Origin: Branchiostoma floridae
Taxonomy: Eukaryota > Chordata > Leptocardii > Amphioxiformes > Branchiostomatidae
Direction of reading: 5' to 3'
Length of the DNA: 64,000 nt
Assembly (NCBI RefSeq): GCF_000003815.2
Contig: NC_049992.1
Location: 10,495,725-10,559,724 of the forward strand
Position 1 is the stretch's first letter; every line of letters begins with the position of its first letter. Below the pieces are notes generated by a model. The model was not told the DNA's origin. It saw only the letters and a list, made by a program, of their open reading frames with translations, and made no database searches. Positions 25,801 through 41,601 of this stretch are shown piece by piece. The translations under genes and the position numbers were made by a program.

Positions 25801-26562
25801 ACTCTACCGTACACCGTACTATCAGAATTTCACCAGAACGCAGAGGTAAGCGTTGGCATGGACTGGGATGTTTTCAAGTAATGCATGCAACTTGGCATTG
25901 ATGGAGGTAAATTTTGCAATGTGTGTAAGGATGATTAATAGATAAGCTGTTGATGTTTCTTCAATTGTCCTTTTCACTTTCTTTAAAGGCCACACCTAAA
26001 AAAGTGACCAAAATAGTTGATTCAGAATACTTCACACCAGAAAATTCAGCATCAGTGTCCATGTGGACTGTCTCTTGTTCAATGCAATGGTTTTTATTGC
26101 TTACTGTAAATGCAGAAATTTTCGCAGTGGTTTTATGTTTGCGAGGCAGTCTTACCACGAATTCAAAACCACCGCGAACCTAACAGTGTGACTACAGTGT
26201 ACTTAAAACCATAGCGAACTCTCTCACTTTCCCGCTAACGCGAAATCAAATCCCCACGAACTTAAATGCATTTACTGTATCTTCTTCACCCTCTCCAGTT
26301 TATACAGGACAGCCCAGGGAACAGCAAGCGTGGGTTCGGCCTGGACACCTCACTGCTCAGCTGTCAGATATTCCTGGCACAGATCGTGAACGCTGCCTGC
26401 CTCGGACCACTCATCTCAGTCACTGGCACTGTCAACGCTGTCCTGTTGTTCTGCTCAGCCGTTGGATTCGTCGGCTGTTTCTGGAACGCGATGTTTGTTG
26501 TGTATGAGTTGCCAGGGAAGGACGAGAACATTGAAGAGAAGATGCAACAAGTGGTCTTCTGA
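22814..26562 (+). CDS. SLC45-family sugar/H+ symporter-like transporter
   Basis: Exons 22814-23522, 23728-24588, 25057-25215, 25640-25845 and 26299-26562 join in phase to 2199 nt, 732 residues, close to the length of vertebrate SLC45A1 and SLC45A4. The N-terminus holds a dileucine-like ETTPLIP and a polyproline stretch, then MFGVEFCYALEMALVTPILL (TM1), [20 protein letters not shown] (TM2 and loop), the family motif GRRRPFIL, and further TM helices with DFCADSSDSPSRAYLLD. A cytoplasmic loop of roughly 215 Ser/Asp/Glu-rich residues separates the two six-TM halves. The second half begins with FFTDFVGQTVFHG, typical of SLC45. The ATG at 22814 is the first Met of the open frame; the same exon extends upstream to an AG at about 22701 as 5' UTR. 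Substrate (glucose/sucrose with H+) is family knowledge. The SLC45A1/A4 split is not resolved. Confidence 0.9.
24731..24915 (+). repeat. tRNA-derived SINE
   Basis: Has a pol III A-box-like TGGCGCAATTGACAGGG and a B box GGTTCAAATCC about 40 bases later, forming a tRNA-like head. The tail TTTGGGAAAGGCACTTGACA and CTCACTTCACTCAGGTG follows. It is degenerate and sits in intron 2 of the SLC45-like gene, so it is a retroposed SINE and not a functional tRNA. Confidence 0.75.
26102..26279. mobile_element. Palindromic MITE, family B, copy 2
   Basis: Ends TACTGTAAATGCAG and TGCATTTACTGTA are inverted; the inner block CGCGAACTTAAAACC-type sequence matches the other copies. It ends 19 bases before the acceptor of the last SLC45 exon. 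Confidence 0.8.
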
Positions 26563-28057
26563 TTAAGTCACGTTTGATAAAAAACAAAAAAACATGGCCT
26601 CCTAGAAACATGTGACGGCACATTTGGGACTGTTGACAATCATTTTTTGTCACATGGCAATTGCATTTTGTGTGGTCATCACAAATGATGTGGGCCATAA
26701 CAATTCCATGAATCTGTTCAAATATAAACCTGTAATTCATGCGCAACACTGATATGTACAAAGTTATAAATTTTATCCAGGAATCTACGCTGTACAAATC
26801 CTGTGAACTTTCATGATGCCATATATAGTATATTCTGGGAATTAAGATTCCCAACAACTTGACAAGAGTATAGGAACCTTTTATACATCTAGTAGTTACT
26901 GTACGAGTCATGAGCTCAGTTCTGACATTAAGTTGTTAACAGTATGCATAGGACTTTTAGATGCAACAAGATGCTTTTTGGTGCAATTTTAATCATGAGT
27001 CACTGATCCAGGGGTTTGTGATATTGTCACATTCAATAACAAACACATATGGTTATGCAGATTATATCAAATGTGCAATAGTACTTGAATGTATTAAGTC
27101 GGAAATGTTGTATTATGATAAATCAAGTTAGCTATTGTATGATAGTTCCTGTACAGTTCAGGAATGAGTATATGTAAATCAAGGTGGAAGTTATGGTGAT
27201 TGATGAAACTTTTCACCTTCATGTAAAAATCTGCACATGAAATTTATTACTTCACCATAAGTTAAAACTGCCAAATAAGATTTTTCTGTGAGGAGGTTGA
27301 TAGAAGATATGGGGGTCATGCAAAAATTCCAACATTAAATAATAGCATTAAAGTTATATTTATGAAAGTTTGTTATAACTCTTCTTTTTTCACATCTAAT
27401 TGTTGCCAACTGTTAAGATCATTACTTTCCTATAACAATTCAAAATTGGACTCAGATTTAGTATTGGAATGACCATTTTCCATCACTTTTACTAAGTGTA
27501 CTCTTCATTGGTCCAATTGGGGACCAATAGCAAAGACCTTTCAAATTCCACTCTTAATTAAACCTACAAGTTACTACAACAGAACATTTTTAACACTTCA
27601 CATTTGGGCAACACTTTGACTACATACACCAGGTCCAAATCACTAGATTTATGTATCATAATGTCCGTAATAGAGACCAAAGAAACATGACAGACACAAA
27701 TGGTATCTTTAATGAATCAGCCACAGAAATGTCATTGCAGCACTGCAAACTTCACCAAAGCACTTCACCTTAAACAGTCTCAGACTGAACGTTCATTTAA
27801 AGTTCTTCCTACAAAATCCCATACCCAGATATTCTGTTGCTTTTAGCTATACAAGTCACAGTTTCTTCACACAAGTCTACAAGAACAGATAATAACTTTG
27901 CATTCTCTTAATACTATGGCCTTAACATATATCTATGTTGGCCTAAATTATCTGCAAGCAATGTCTTCATCGGATGAAATTAACGTCACTAGTTACACAA
28001 TTCTTTTATGTCATTAGGTGGCTGTTGTCCATGTGCTGCACGTAAGACAGTTGTGAC
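26563..28057. other. Shared 3' flank of two convergent genes
   Basis: Holds the 3' UTR of the SLC45-like gene (plus) and of GAPDH (minus). A minus-strand AATAAA at 27248-27243 is a candidate poly(A) signal for GAPDH about 810 bases after its stop. No other gene seen. Confidence 0.5.
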
Positions 28058-33458
<5,401 letters not shown>

Positions 33459-33617
33459 GGCTGATGAGATGTCTTAGGGAAGTACTAACCAAGGAGAGAG
33501 AGAGCAGGACCTGAGAACACAAATTGGATGGTTAAGTTAGTACTAGGAATGTTGGTGCATCCAGTCAAACAGACCAGCGATCACAGAATGTCCCACCGAA
33601 GCAGTCCTGTGCTCAGC

Positions 33618-33624
33618 TTTTATA
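33618..33624 (-). promoter_or_regulatory. Candidate GAPDH TATA box
   Basis: TATAAAA on the minus strand, about 160 bases upstream of the GAPDH ATG. An AG acceptor (GTTCTCAG) near 33510 suggests an intron in the 5' UTR between this promoter and the coding start. Confidence 0.5.
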
Positions 33625-33639
33625 GGCTTGCAGTATGAC

Positions 33640-35603
33640 GTTGCAACAATCAATTCTATATAAGTCACTCTACATGCTGTTCGCACACACCCCTTTAGGC
33701 TTTAGCACTGGAGTACGTGAACAGTGTGTGGAGCCTGTTGGACTGGTTATGCATGTAGGCTGATGACCTGTGGTTACACTTACAGGGCTGCACACTTATG
33801 CTGTCAGCTATTAATAATGGACAGGACACTGTGTCCTTGCCTGAGGATCAGCCTTTGCTACTTCTCAGCTTACAACCAAACAGGAACATGTATGTCAGTT
33901 GTACTGAAGACTCACTCATTTCAAATAGGAGTCTGTAGAAAGGGGTGCACCAAACCCATGCAATTCACTGATCATGAGAAGATACTGTGCTCAACTTTTC
34001 TCTAAATGCCTCTCCTGATTGATTGAATTCTAGATCGAAATCAATCACTTCAATCAAAGCTAAAAGTAAATCATCTGCTATTTCATATTGAGACGGAAAA
34101 AAACATTACTCGCTTTTTGGGTGTTGCTAGCATCAAGGAGGTTAGCATAATGGTCATAAACTCCATGCTGTGCACACGTGATCATGTTGTATACGTGCAC
34201 GCTTCCACGCAACTATTTCAGCAATGTCATGCCGGCTTTTCCCCACCCAAGGCACGTGGACACACCACTAATCACTAAGATCTGACAGATCACAGACTAC
34301 AAAATGTGTCTAAGGCTGACAAGGATATTGACATATGTCAAAAATCACGAACAGATGCAAGAGAAAGTGTCTAAATATCACACTAGACAAGGGAAGCGAT
34401 TTATGCAAATGAGGGGCGGGCTCGCCGGCCGGGTGACCTTCGAGTGGAGTGCCGGCTCTTTTCTAGCCTTTAAATAGGACTTAAGCTAAAGATAATGTCT
34501 TCTGCACCTTAATATAAGACTTATTGTCAAGATTTTGAAGATGTCAAGTCACAGAAACCTCCCAGGCGTCTCCTAAAATTTAGTAAAAACCCACAAATCA
34601 GGACAAACTCAGTTTCCACGTCTTACCTTTCCACCTTGTCAGCGAGGGAAGGGCGCATGCGTGATCAAAAGAGACCACGTGACATTACCAGGTAATTTTA
34701 TGAAATATGAAAAGACATATCATAGAATTGTCAAATTTTGAATCATAATATTAAAAGCTTACCAGAAGGTCAAAATAAAAATTGATTTCACCTTTATAAC
34801 CTTTTATAACCTGTCAAAGTTTGCAACCTTTGACCTTAATTAAAATCCAACTTTTCGTCGTACCCAGGGTACTCTGTTAGCTTGGTACCCTGGGTCTGAG
34901 AGTGTCTGAGATTTGCAGAAGCGGAAGTTTCAACAACAAGAAAGTACCAGGTATTTTAGAGTTTAACGATGCACTTAAGCTGATTCTAAGTACCTTTATC
35001 ACATCTGCACATAACTCATATGTTCCCATAGCTTTCCTTTCTGTCGTTTTTAGCCAGAAAGTTTTACAATTGCCAGATGGAAGTAAATTATTTGTAGCTT
35101 GGGTCGTTATTCCGGTTTTTAATACGATTAAAACGTTATGCAAGATAATTGCAAACTTTGAGATCTTGCATAATCAGAAAACCGGAGCAACTCACGGCAA
35201 CGTGAGCTTTCTTGTATATAACAACTTAGGTTACTGTTACAATATTTCCAACTTGAACTAGGAGTCAAATTATAGGATGTTGATTTTTCTTGTGTAGTAA
35301 AATTTGGGGTTTACTGAAAAGGCTGGGCCGTCTACCTTGGCTGTCTACCTGGGCTGGATATCACGTAAGGCTCCTCAGATCTACGAAAGCCCACTGGTAC
35401 AAAAGCTTTTTTTTTTTGCATGCAGTCTAGATATTTAGCCCTATCACCACTGCATGCAAATGAAGCCCTCCAAAATATGTCGCTTCAGCTATGAATGTGC
35501 ATTTACCATATTGTTTGACTTATCCTCTTAAATTTTAAAACATGTTACAGGGTAGCAAATGAAGGCGTTGTGACATTTAGACAAGTTGGTATAGAAATTC
35601 ACC
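33640..35603. other. Intergenic between GAPDH and GPR157
   Basis: Divergent promoter region. A near-perfect inverted pair TACCCAGGGTAC / GGTACCCTGGGT lies at about 34861-34895, and an imperfect hairpin around 35110-35188 (TCCGGTTTTT...TTATGCAAGAT / ATCTTGCATAA...AAAACCGGA). No supported gene. Confidence 0.5.
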
Positions 35604-38600
35604 ATGGAGCTGGAGTTACAGACCACTGCTGGTGACAGCGTTACCCCCACTGCAATCATCCCACGACTTCCCTTGTGGATCAAGGTCATAACCTTGACCT
35701 CATGTACGCTCTCCATCCTGGGGTCAGCTTTGATCATTGGGACCTTCTTTGCATGGAAGGACATTCGCACCCCGTCTCGCCGTCTTCTCGTTATCTTGTC
35801 ACTCACAGACTTCTGGACGGCGGTCGCTCTTTTCTACGGAGTGTACACAGATTTCATGGACAGCTCAGTTGACTGCATTGTGCAAAGCATCGTCAGCACC
35901 TTCATGGGGACCAGCTCTTTCTTCTGGACTGTTTCCATAGCAATCTACTTGTACATAACGATTGTGAAGACTGACACTCAGCTGGCAGGAAGCCTGACGA
36001 AGTATTTTCACGTTGTAAGTTGGGGTGTCCCCCTTGTGGTGGTTGGGTGTGCTGCAGGGCTGCAGAAGCTGGGATATGACAAGTCCCAGGTGTCGGTGGG
36101 CTGGTGCTGGGTGAAGCTGACCACACCCGACAACCTGCTGTGGATGCTGCTGACTGGCAAACTGTGGGAGATCCTGGCTTACTTCATCCTCCCTGCACTG
36201 TACATAGCCATGAAGAGGCATATCTATGCACAGGTGAGGCAGTCATCTGCATTGATAACATACATTACAGGTGAAACATGCCTGCATACCGGGTATATCA
36301 TTTTGTACAGGTGAGACACATGCACAAGTGGAACACACCAAAATACATTCAAGATAATTCTGACAATAATACTATTTACAAAGACATTTTCTAATCTTAA
36401 AATAAATTGTTTATAAGTATAAAAAAGCTTTAAGCATTTCCAAAACCACATCCATTTGCTTGAGTAATTGCTATTTGGAATGTCTTATTACCTGGATGTC
36501 TAACCTTCATCAACCTATTATCATTATAAATAAGTAATGCAGTACTTGACGTTGAATCTCAGTAAGAATTTTTGCACTGGGTTGTAACTGGCCCCTCCCC
36601 GCAGAGGCCGGCCGGATGCTGGGCGGGCTGCTATAAGCAAGATTTAATCAGGCTAACCCCAGGTGATTTACCTTTTCCCCCAGGGCCACACCCAGGATTG
36701 CTACCGTTTCCAGCGCAGTGCGGTGGCTGCCATGGTGAAGGTGGACCGTAAGCTGACCTTCATCCCATTGGTGTTTGTGCTGCTACGGGTGTGGAGCACC
36801 ATACGGTTCATCCTAACACTGAGCGGCTCTCCTGCTATCAACAACCCTGTTCTGCTTGTTCTACACGTGAGATGCTATGATATTATTTATTTCATCAATA
36901 AAAGTCAAAACAGCTGTGGTTTATATACAATATTCTGCCCTCAAGTTCTTGGTGATCACTGATCTGCACATTGTTGCCAGACCAAATATACACACTGATC
37001 AATGTCCTTCTGTTCCTTATAACACGTAATCTATTGCATCTGGGAGAGGTCAGAGGTCATCCCGGGCGGGCGGGAGGCCGATTTTAGAGCTCCATCACTT
37101 TCCACTCTTTTTAGTTCTTTTTAGTTTTGTTTCCACACTCCATCCACACATCTTTACATCTACAAACAGCCGTAACATCAGCCTGAACTTTCTGGACCCC
37201 GGACGCTCTTGGGCGGCGCATTTTTAGTTCTTTTTCTTAGATTTACATAGCGCCCCCCTCCCCCGTCTCCCGGAGCGTGCTCGACGCCACCTTTGCCGAC
37301 CGGTGAGACCGTTCCACTTTTATATACATTCTATAGTACTGTTCTCTATATTGTATATCCCATATTTACGATGTAATTTGCCCCCCACCAGCGTGGCGTT
37401 CCTCCTGTTGAGTAGGAGAGAACCCCTGCAGGTCAAGCATTATGACATGTTTCGTTACATTCTCAACCATCTTGGGCAGCATTCTACTAACAGCCCACTG
37501 CTTAGTGTTAATTGTAAACTCTCACCATGATCCCTCTCCCTTCACTCTCAGGCATGAAGGCATACCACACACCCTTAACCCATCCTTTAACAGTCCATTC
37601 CCGTTAACTCCCCTGCTGGACAACACATGTGCCAATCACCCCCTGAAGTTAACATTAGTCTCTATCTTTAGTAACTCTAATGGTAAACTAGCACCCCACT
37701 GCAGACCTAAATTCACTCTGTTCAGCCTCACCCTGATAATCCTTCTGGCTGGAGATGTGGAGTTAAATCCGGGACCTAGGGCACCGAAGTACCCCTGCGG
37801 CGTATGCCATCGAGCCGTCAGGTGGGAAAAGGTGGACGGCCGGCATGCCATCTGTTGCGACTCATGTGATGTCTGGTACCATACTGACTGCATGGGTATG
37901 TCAACACCGGTCTATAATACCATCAACAACCCTAACGTGTCCTGGATTTGCTGCTCCTGCGGCCTACCTAACTTCAGCTCCAGCCTCTTCAACACTACAG
38001 TATTCGAAACTTCTAATTGTTTCTCTTCTTTTAACACCAGCACCTGTTCTAGTCCAGCAAGATCTATCGGCTCGCCTATCGCTACGTCTTCGCCTATCGG
38101 ATATGGTATTACTCCACCGCCTCGCGACCGCACACATACCAAACCAGTCAGGACCTGTGTGATCAACTTTCAATCTATCCGCAATAAGGTACCTGAACTG
38201 CATGCATTTTGCGAAGCTGTGCAACCAGACATTGTTGTTGGCACTGAGACGTGGCTGGACTCGTCAGTGGGCAGCAGCGAAATCTTTCCGGACACGTACA
38301 ATGTGTTCAGGAGAGACAGAGCTGGCCGGGGAGGGGGTGTGCTTGTTGCTGTAAAGAACAACATCATAGCAACCCACCACCCAGACCCGGACTGTCCCTG
38401 CGAGTTGACCTGGGTCCGGGTCCATCTGGCTAACAGTAAGTCCATCTACATAGGGGCCTACTATCGCCCCCCCTCAGCTGGTCATGATGATTTTGTAGCA
38501 CTAGAAAGATCAGTGCTGCAAAAGCGGGCTAATAACAACAATGCCCACATCTGGCTAGCAGGTGACTTCAACCTGCCTGATGCGACCTGGAACCCTGAAG

Positions 38601-41600
38601 CTAATACCACCGCTTCCAATCCATCCACTCTCACTAGCAATTACATCAGCCTTGCCAATGACTGTGGTCTGGAACAAATGGTCTGTGAACCAACTCGTAC
38701 TGTGGGGCAAACTTCGAACACCCTGGATCTGTTTCTCACCACAAATTCCACCTTAGTGGAGAGAGTCAAAATCTTACCAGGTCTCAGCGATCATGACATC
38801 CCGCTGATTGATGTTCAAGTAAAGCCCCAAACATCAAACTCAAAAGATCGGCTCATATACCTGTGGAGGAAAGCTAACATCGATGCACTCCAGCAGGATA
38901 TGGCAACATACAGTCGAGAGTTTGCAGACCAGGCCCAGCACAACACTGCCTCAGAAAACTGGGAGCTGTTTAAGGCAGCCGTTAGTGGTGCTGCCAATAA
39001 GCATGTCCCCAGGAAAAAAGTGAGGCCACAATCCAACAAACCTTGGATAACTCCCCAGATTCGCAAAGCTATGCGTAAGCGGTCTGAACTTTTTTCCAAG
39101 GCTAGGAGATCCAACTCCAATGAAGCCTGGGCAAAGTTCAAGAGGTGTAGGAAGGGCGTTAAGCAGAGAGTTAGGAAGGCCCATAGGGATTATGTCTCCA
39201 ATTACCTGGAGTCTAACATCGAGGATAATCCCAAGGCCTTTTGGAGCTATGTCAAATCCATCAGACAAGACTCTACTGGTGCGTCCGCCCTAAGACATCA
39301 GGGGGTGCTAACATCTGACCCCAAAGAAAAGGCTGATGCACTGGGGGCCCAGTTTGAGTCAGTGTTTACCAGGGAGGATAAGACCACCGTTCCTACCCTT
39401 GGCGAACCCAAAGCTCCAACTATCCCCTCCCTTAACATCACAGTGGAGGGGGTAGCCAAACAGCTCTCCTGTCTTAACCCCAGCAAGGCCACAGGACCAG
39501 ACGGATTACCACCTCGCCTCCTGAAGACCGTAGCCGAACAAATTGCGCCAATATTACAGGTCATATTCTCCCAGTCAATATCCACGGGAGATGTTCCTGA
39601 AGATTGGAGAACAGCTAACATCGCTCCAATCTTCAAAAAGGGGGACAGAACCTTGCCATCAAACTATAGGCCGGTGTCTCTGACATCGGTCTGTGGTAAA
39701 GTGCTCGAACACATCGTGCACAGCCACATGATGAAACATCTAGACGCTCATGGCATTCTGTCCCCTGCGCAACACGGCTTCAGGAAGGGTCTGTCCTGCG
39801 AGAGCCAGCTGGTGCTTACCCTCCAAGACCTGGCCAAGAACATGGACCAGAACAAACAGGTCGATGCCGCGGTGCTTGACTTTAGCAAAGCATTCGATAC
39901 TGTGCCACACGAACGTCTGCTGAGCAAGCTCGAGCACTATGGTATTTCTGGCCTCCTTCAGTCTTGGCTTAGGGCCTTCCTTACGGAGAGAACCCAGAGG
40001 GTTGTCTTTGACGGTGGAACATCTAAAGCTGTCAAGGTCACCTCTGGAGTTCCGCAGGGTACTGTGTTAGGCCCTCTGCTATTCCTGCTCTACATTAATG
40101 ACCTACCCGATTCCGTAGACTCACATGTTCGACTGTTTGCTGACGATTGCTTGATTTATCGAACTATCAGCAAGCCTTCTGACGCACAAGGGCTGCAGTC
40201 TGACCTCGATGCGCTAACAGAATGGCAAAATCGTTGGCTCATGTCGTTCAACCCCTCTAAATGTCACATCCTCCATATCACCCGTAAAAAGCACCCCATC
40301 ATAACTCAGTACTCCCTCTGTGGAGAAGCCCTTACCCGTGTTAAGTCCCACCCCTATCTTGGAGTACAACTGTCCGACGATTTGCGGTGGGACACCCATA
40401 TCAACCACGCCACTAGCAAAGCTGGTAAGGTCCTAGGAGTCATTCGGCGCAACTTGACCCATTGTCCATCTAGGGTCAAGGCCACTTGTTACAAAGCGCT
40501 GGTACGGCCTCACTTGGAATATAGTGCCATCGTCTGGGACCCGTACACCAACAAAGGGATACAGGCGGTGGAGGCCGTCCAGCGCAGGGCAGCCCGAGTG
40601 ACCCTAAATGACTACCGGCAGACTAGCAGCGTGACACAAATGCTTTCAGACCTGCAGTGGCGCCCTCTCTCCGAAAGGAGGAGGAACGCCCGCCTCACCT
40701 TTTTCTATAAAGTAGTCAACAATAATATTAACATAGACGCCAGCAATATTCTGAAGCCTGCCCAAGGGCGCACCCGGGGTAGTCACGACTTCAAATATCA
40801 ACACATATTTGCACGCACCGATATCTACAAACATTCTTTTTTCCCACGCACAATTCCCGAGTGGAATGCCCTGCCTGGCACGGTTGTAAGCGCTCCCAAC
40901 GTTGAGCACTTCCGTGCCAGGCAGGCGGCCTGCCCGCCCTAACCCGGGAGCCTCAGCTCCCCCCCCTACTTTTGCCCCTCGCGGGGTCATTTGGGGGTAT
41001 CCTATGCAGATGCAGATGCATCTAACAGGTTTTTTCACCCATTATTTAAGATTCTTTATCTAAAACTGGCAACGATATAACGAAAGGTAACAGTGCGATT
41101 TGTTGGTTCTCGGATTTTTGAAGAATTCAAAGAAAATATGCTTAGCTGGAAAAACATATTTTTGGCAAAGCCTTAGGTCCAAGTTTGGGTGCACTCAGTT
41201 TTATGAAGTGAATACAGTCATGTTCAAGTTTTCCTTCCTGCTCGTAATTATTTTCACTTTAAAAAATCTGACCGAAAACCAACAAATTGAATTGGTGTGG
41301 CCTTAAGAAAACTTTGTTAGTAATCTAAGTTGTTGTTGTTGTTTTTTTACTCCAGGGCATTGGAAACACCTTTCAGGGTGGGGCCAACTGTATCCTATTC
41401 TGCCTCTGCACAGAGAAGATTCGAAACAAGCTGCTACCCAATATGCTATGTGGACCTCGCAGTTCCTGTTGCAGCTGCCAGGGGGCCGCTTGCTGCTCTT
41501 TCTTAAGGCTAAAGCTGCTGGGGCCCAAATATGTCCTTCAAATAGAGGCCAATGGAAGTGTCAACAGAGAGGATGAACCACTTCTCACTGAGAACCACTA

Positions 41601-41601
41601 A
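35604..41601 (+). CDS. GPR157: GPR157, seven-TM orphan receptor
   Basis: Exons 35604-36233, 36684-36866 and 41356-41601 join in phase to 1059 nt, 352 residues. Family-defining blocks are visible: TSSFFWTVSIAIYLYITIV (TM3), FHVVSWGVPLVVVGCAAG (TM4), VGWCWVKL, LLWMLLTGKLWEILAYFILP (TM5), KLTFIPLVFVLLRVWSTIRF (TM6), and LHGIGNTFQGGANCILFCLC (TM7). The C-terminus is Cys-rich (CCSCQGAACC), a likely palmitoylation site. GPR157 is related to the cAMP/secretin-like receptors and in vertebrates is reported to signal through Gq in neural progenitor cilia; the same role here is inference. Intron 2 is expanded by a nearly 4-kb sense-oriented LINE. The ATG is preceded by a stop-containing flank and by CACC, a good start context. 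Confidence 0.95.
37042..41016 (+). mobile_element. Near-complete CR1/L2-like LINE
   Basis: Encloses the intact ORF 37442-40942, a GC-rich 5' UTR (from about 37042) and a short 3' end with TGCAGA-type repeats. TGCATCT occurs just before the 5' end (37035-37041) and just after the 3' end (41017-41023), a candidate 7-bp target duplication, though the 3' copy merges with the tail. Sense orientation within intron 2 of GPR157. Confidence 0.8.
37442..40942 (+). CDS. LINE ORF: 2A motif, PHD, endonuclease, RT
   Basis: 1166 codons without interruption. A hydrophobic N-terminal stretch ends in the 2A-like motif GDVELNPGP (residues 104-112), where ribosomes skip the Gly-Pro bond. A PHD finger follows (CGVC...CDSCDVWYH..C...WICCSC, about 118-175). 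The AP-type endonuclease shows INFQSIRNK, ETWLD, YYRPPS, AGDFNLPDATW and SDHDIPL (about 240-460). The reverse transcriptase shows GPDGLPPRLL, NYRPVSLTSV, HGFRKG, DFSKAFDTVPH, SGVPQGTVLGPLLFLLYIND and the catalytic FADD near residue 899. The C-terminus has FPRTIPEWNALPGTVV, typical of CR1/L2-like LINEs. 2A sequences are known in non-LTR elements of echinoderms and amphioxus. The open frame suggests recent insertion and possible activity. Confidence 0.93.
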   Translation: MTCFVTFSTILGSILLTAHCLVLIVNSHHDPSPFTLRHEGIPHTLNPSFNSPFPLTPLLDNTCANHPLKLTLVSIFSNSNGKLAPHCRPKFTLFSLTLIILLAGDVELNPGPRAPKYPCGVCHRAVRWEKVDGRHAICCDSCDVWYHTDCMGMSTPVYNTINNPNVSWICCSCGLPNFSSSLFNTTVFETSNCFSSFNTSTCSSPARSIGSPIATSSPIGYGITPPPRDRTHTKPVRTCVINFQSIRNKVPELHAFCEAVQPDIVVGTETWLDSSVGSSEIFPDTYNVFRRDRAGRGGGVLVAVKNNIIATHHPDPDCPCELTWVRVHLANSKSIYIGAYYRPPSAGHDDFVALERSVLQKRANNNNAHIWLAGDFNLPDATWNPEANTTASNPSTLTSNYISLANDCGLEQMVCEPTRTVGQTSNTLDLFLTTNSTLVERVKILPGLSDHDIPLIDVQVKPQTSNSKDRLIYLWRKANIDALQQDMATYSREFADQAQHNTASENWELFKAAVSGAANKHVPRKKVRPQSNKPWITPQIRKAMRKRSELFSKARRSNSNEAWAKFKRCRKGVKQRVRKAHRDYVSNYLESNIEDNPKAFWSYVKSIRQDSTGASALRHQGVLTSDPKEKADALGAQFESVFTREDKTTVPTLGEPKAPTIPSLNITVEGVAKQLSCLNPSKATGPDGLPPRLLKTVAEQIAPILQVIFSQSISTGDVPEDWRTANIAPIFKKGDRTLPSNYRPVSLTSVCGKVLEHIVHSHMMKHLDAHGILSPAQHGFRKGLSCESQLVLTLQDLAKNMDQNKQVDAAVLDFSKAFDTVPHERLLSKLEHYGISGLLQSWLRAFLTERTQRVVFDGGTSKAVKVTSGVPQGTVLGPLLFLLYINDLPDSVDSHVRLFADDCLIYRTISKPSDAQGLQSDLDALTEWQNRWLMSFNPSKCHILHITRKKHPIITQYSLCGEALTRVKSHPYLGVQLSDDLRWDTHINHATSKAGKVLGVIRRNLTHCPSRVKATCYKALVRPHLEYSAIVWDPYTNKGIQAVEAVQRRAARVTLNDYRQTSSVTQMLSDLQWRPLSERRRNARLTFFYKVVNNNINIDASNILKPAQGRTRGSHDFKYQHIFARTDIYKHSFFPRTIPEWNALPGTVVSAPNVEHFRARQAACPP

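Noticed and set aside
34902-35261. 119-codon plus-strand open frame between GAPDH and GPR157
   Set aside because: Overlapped by an equally long antisense frame and built on inverted repeats; looks like a degenerate fold-back region.
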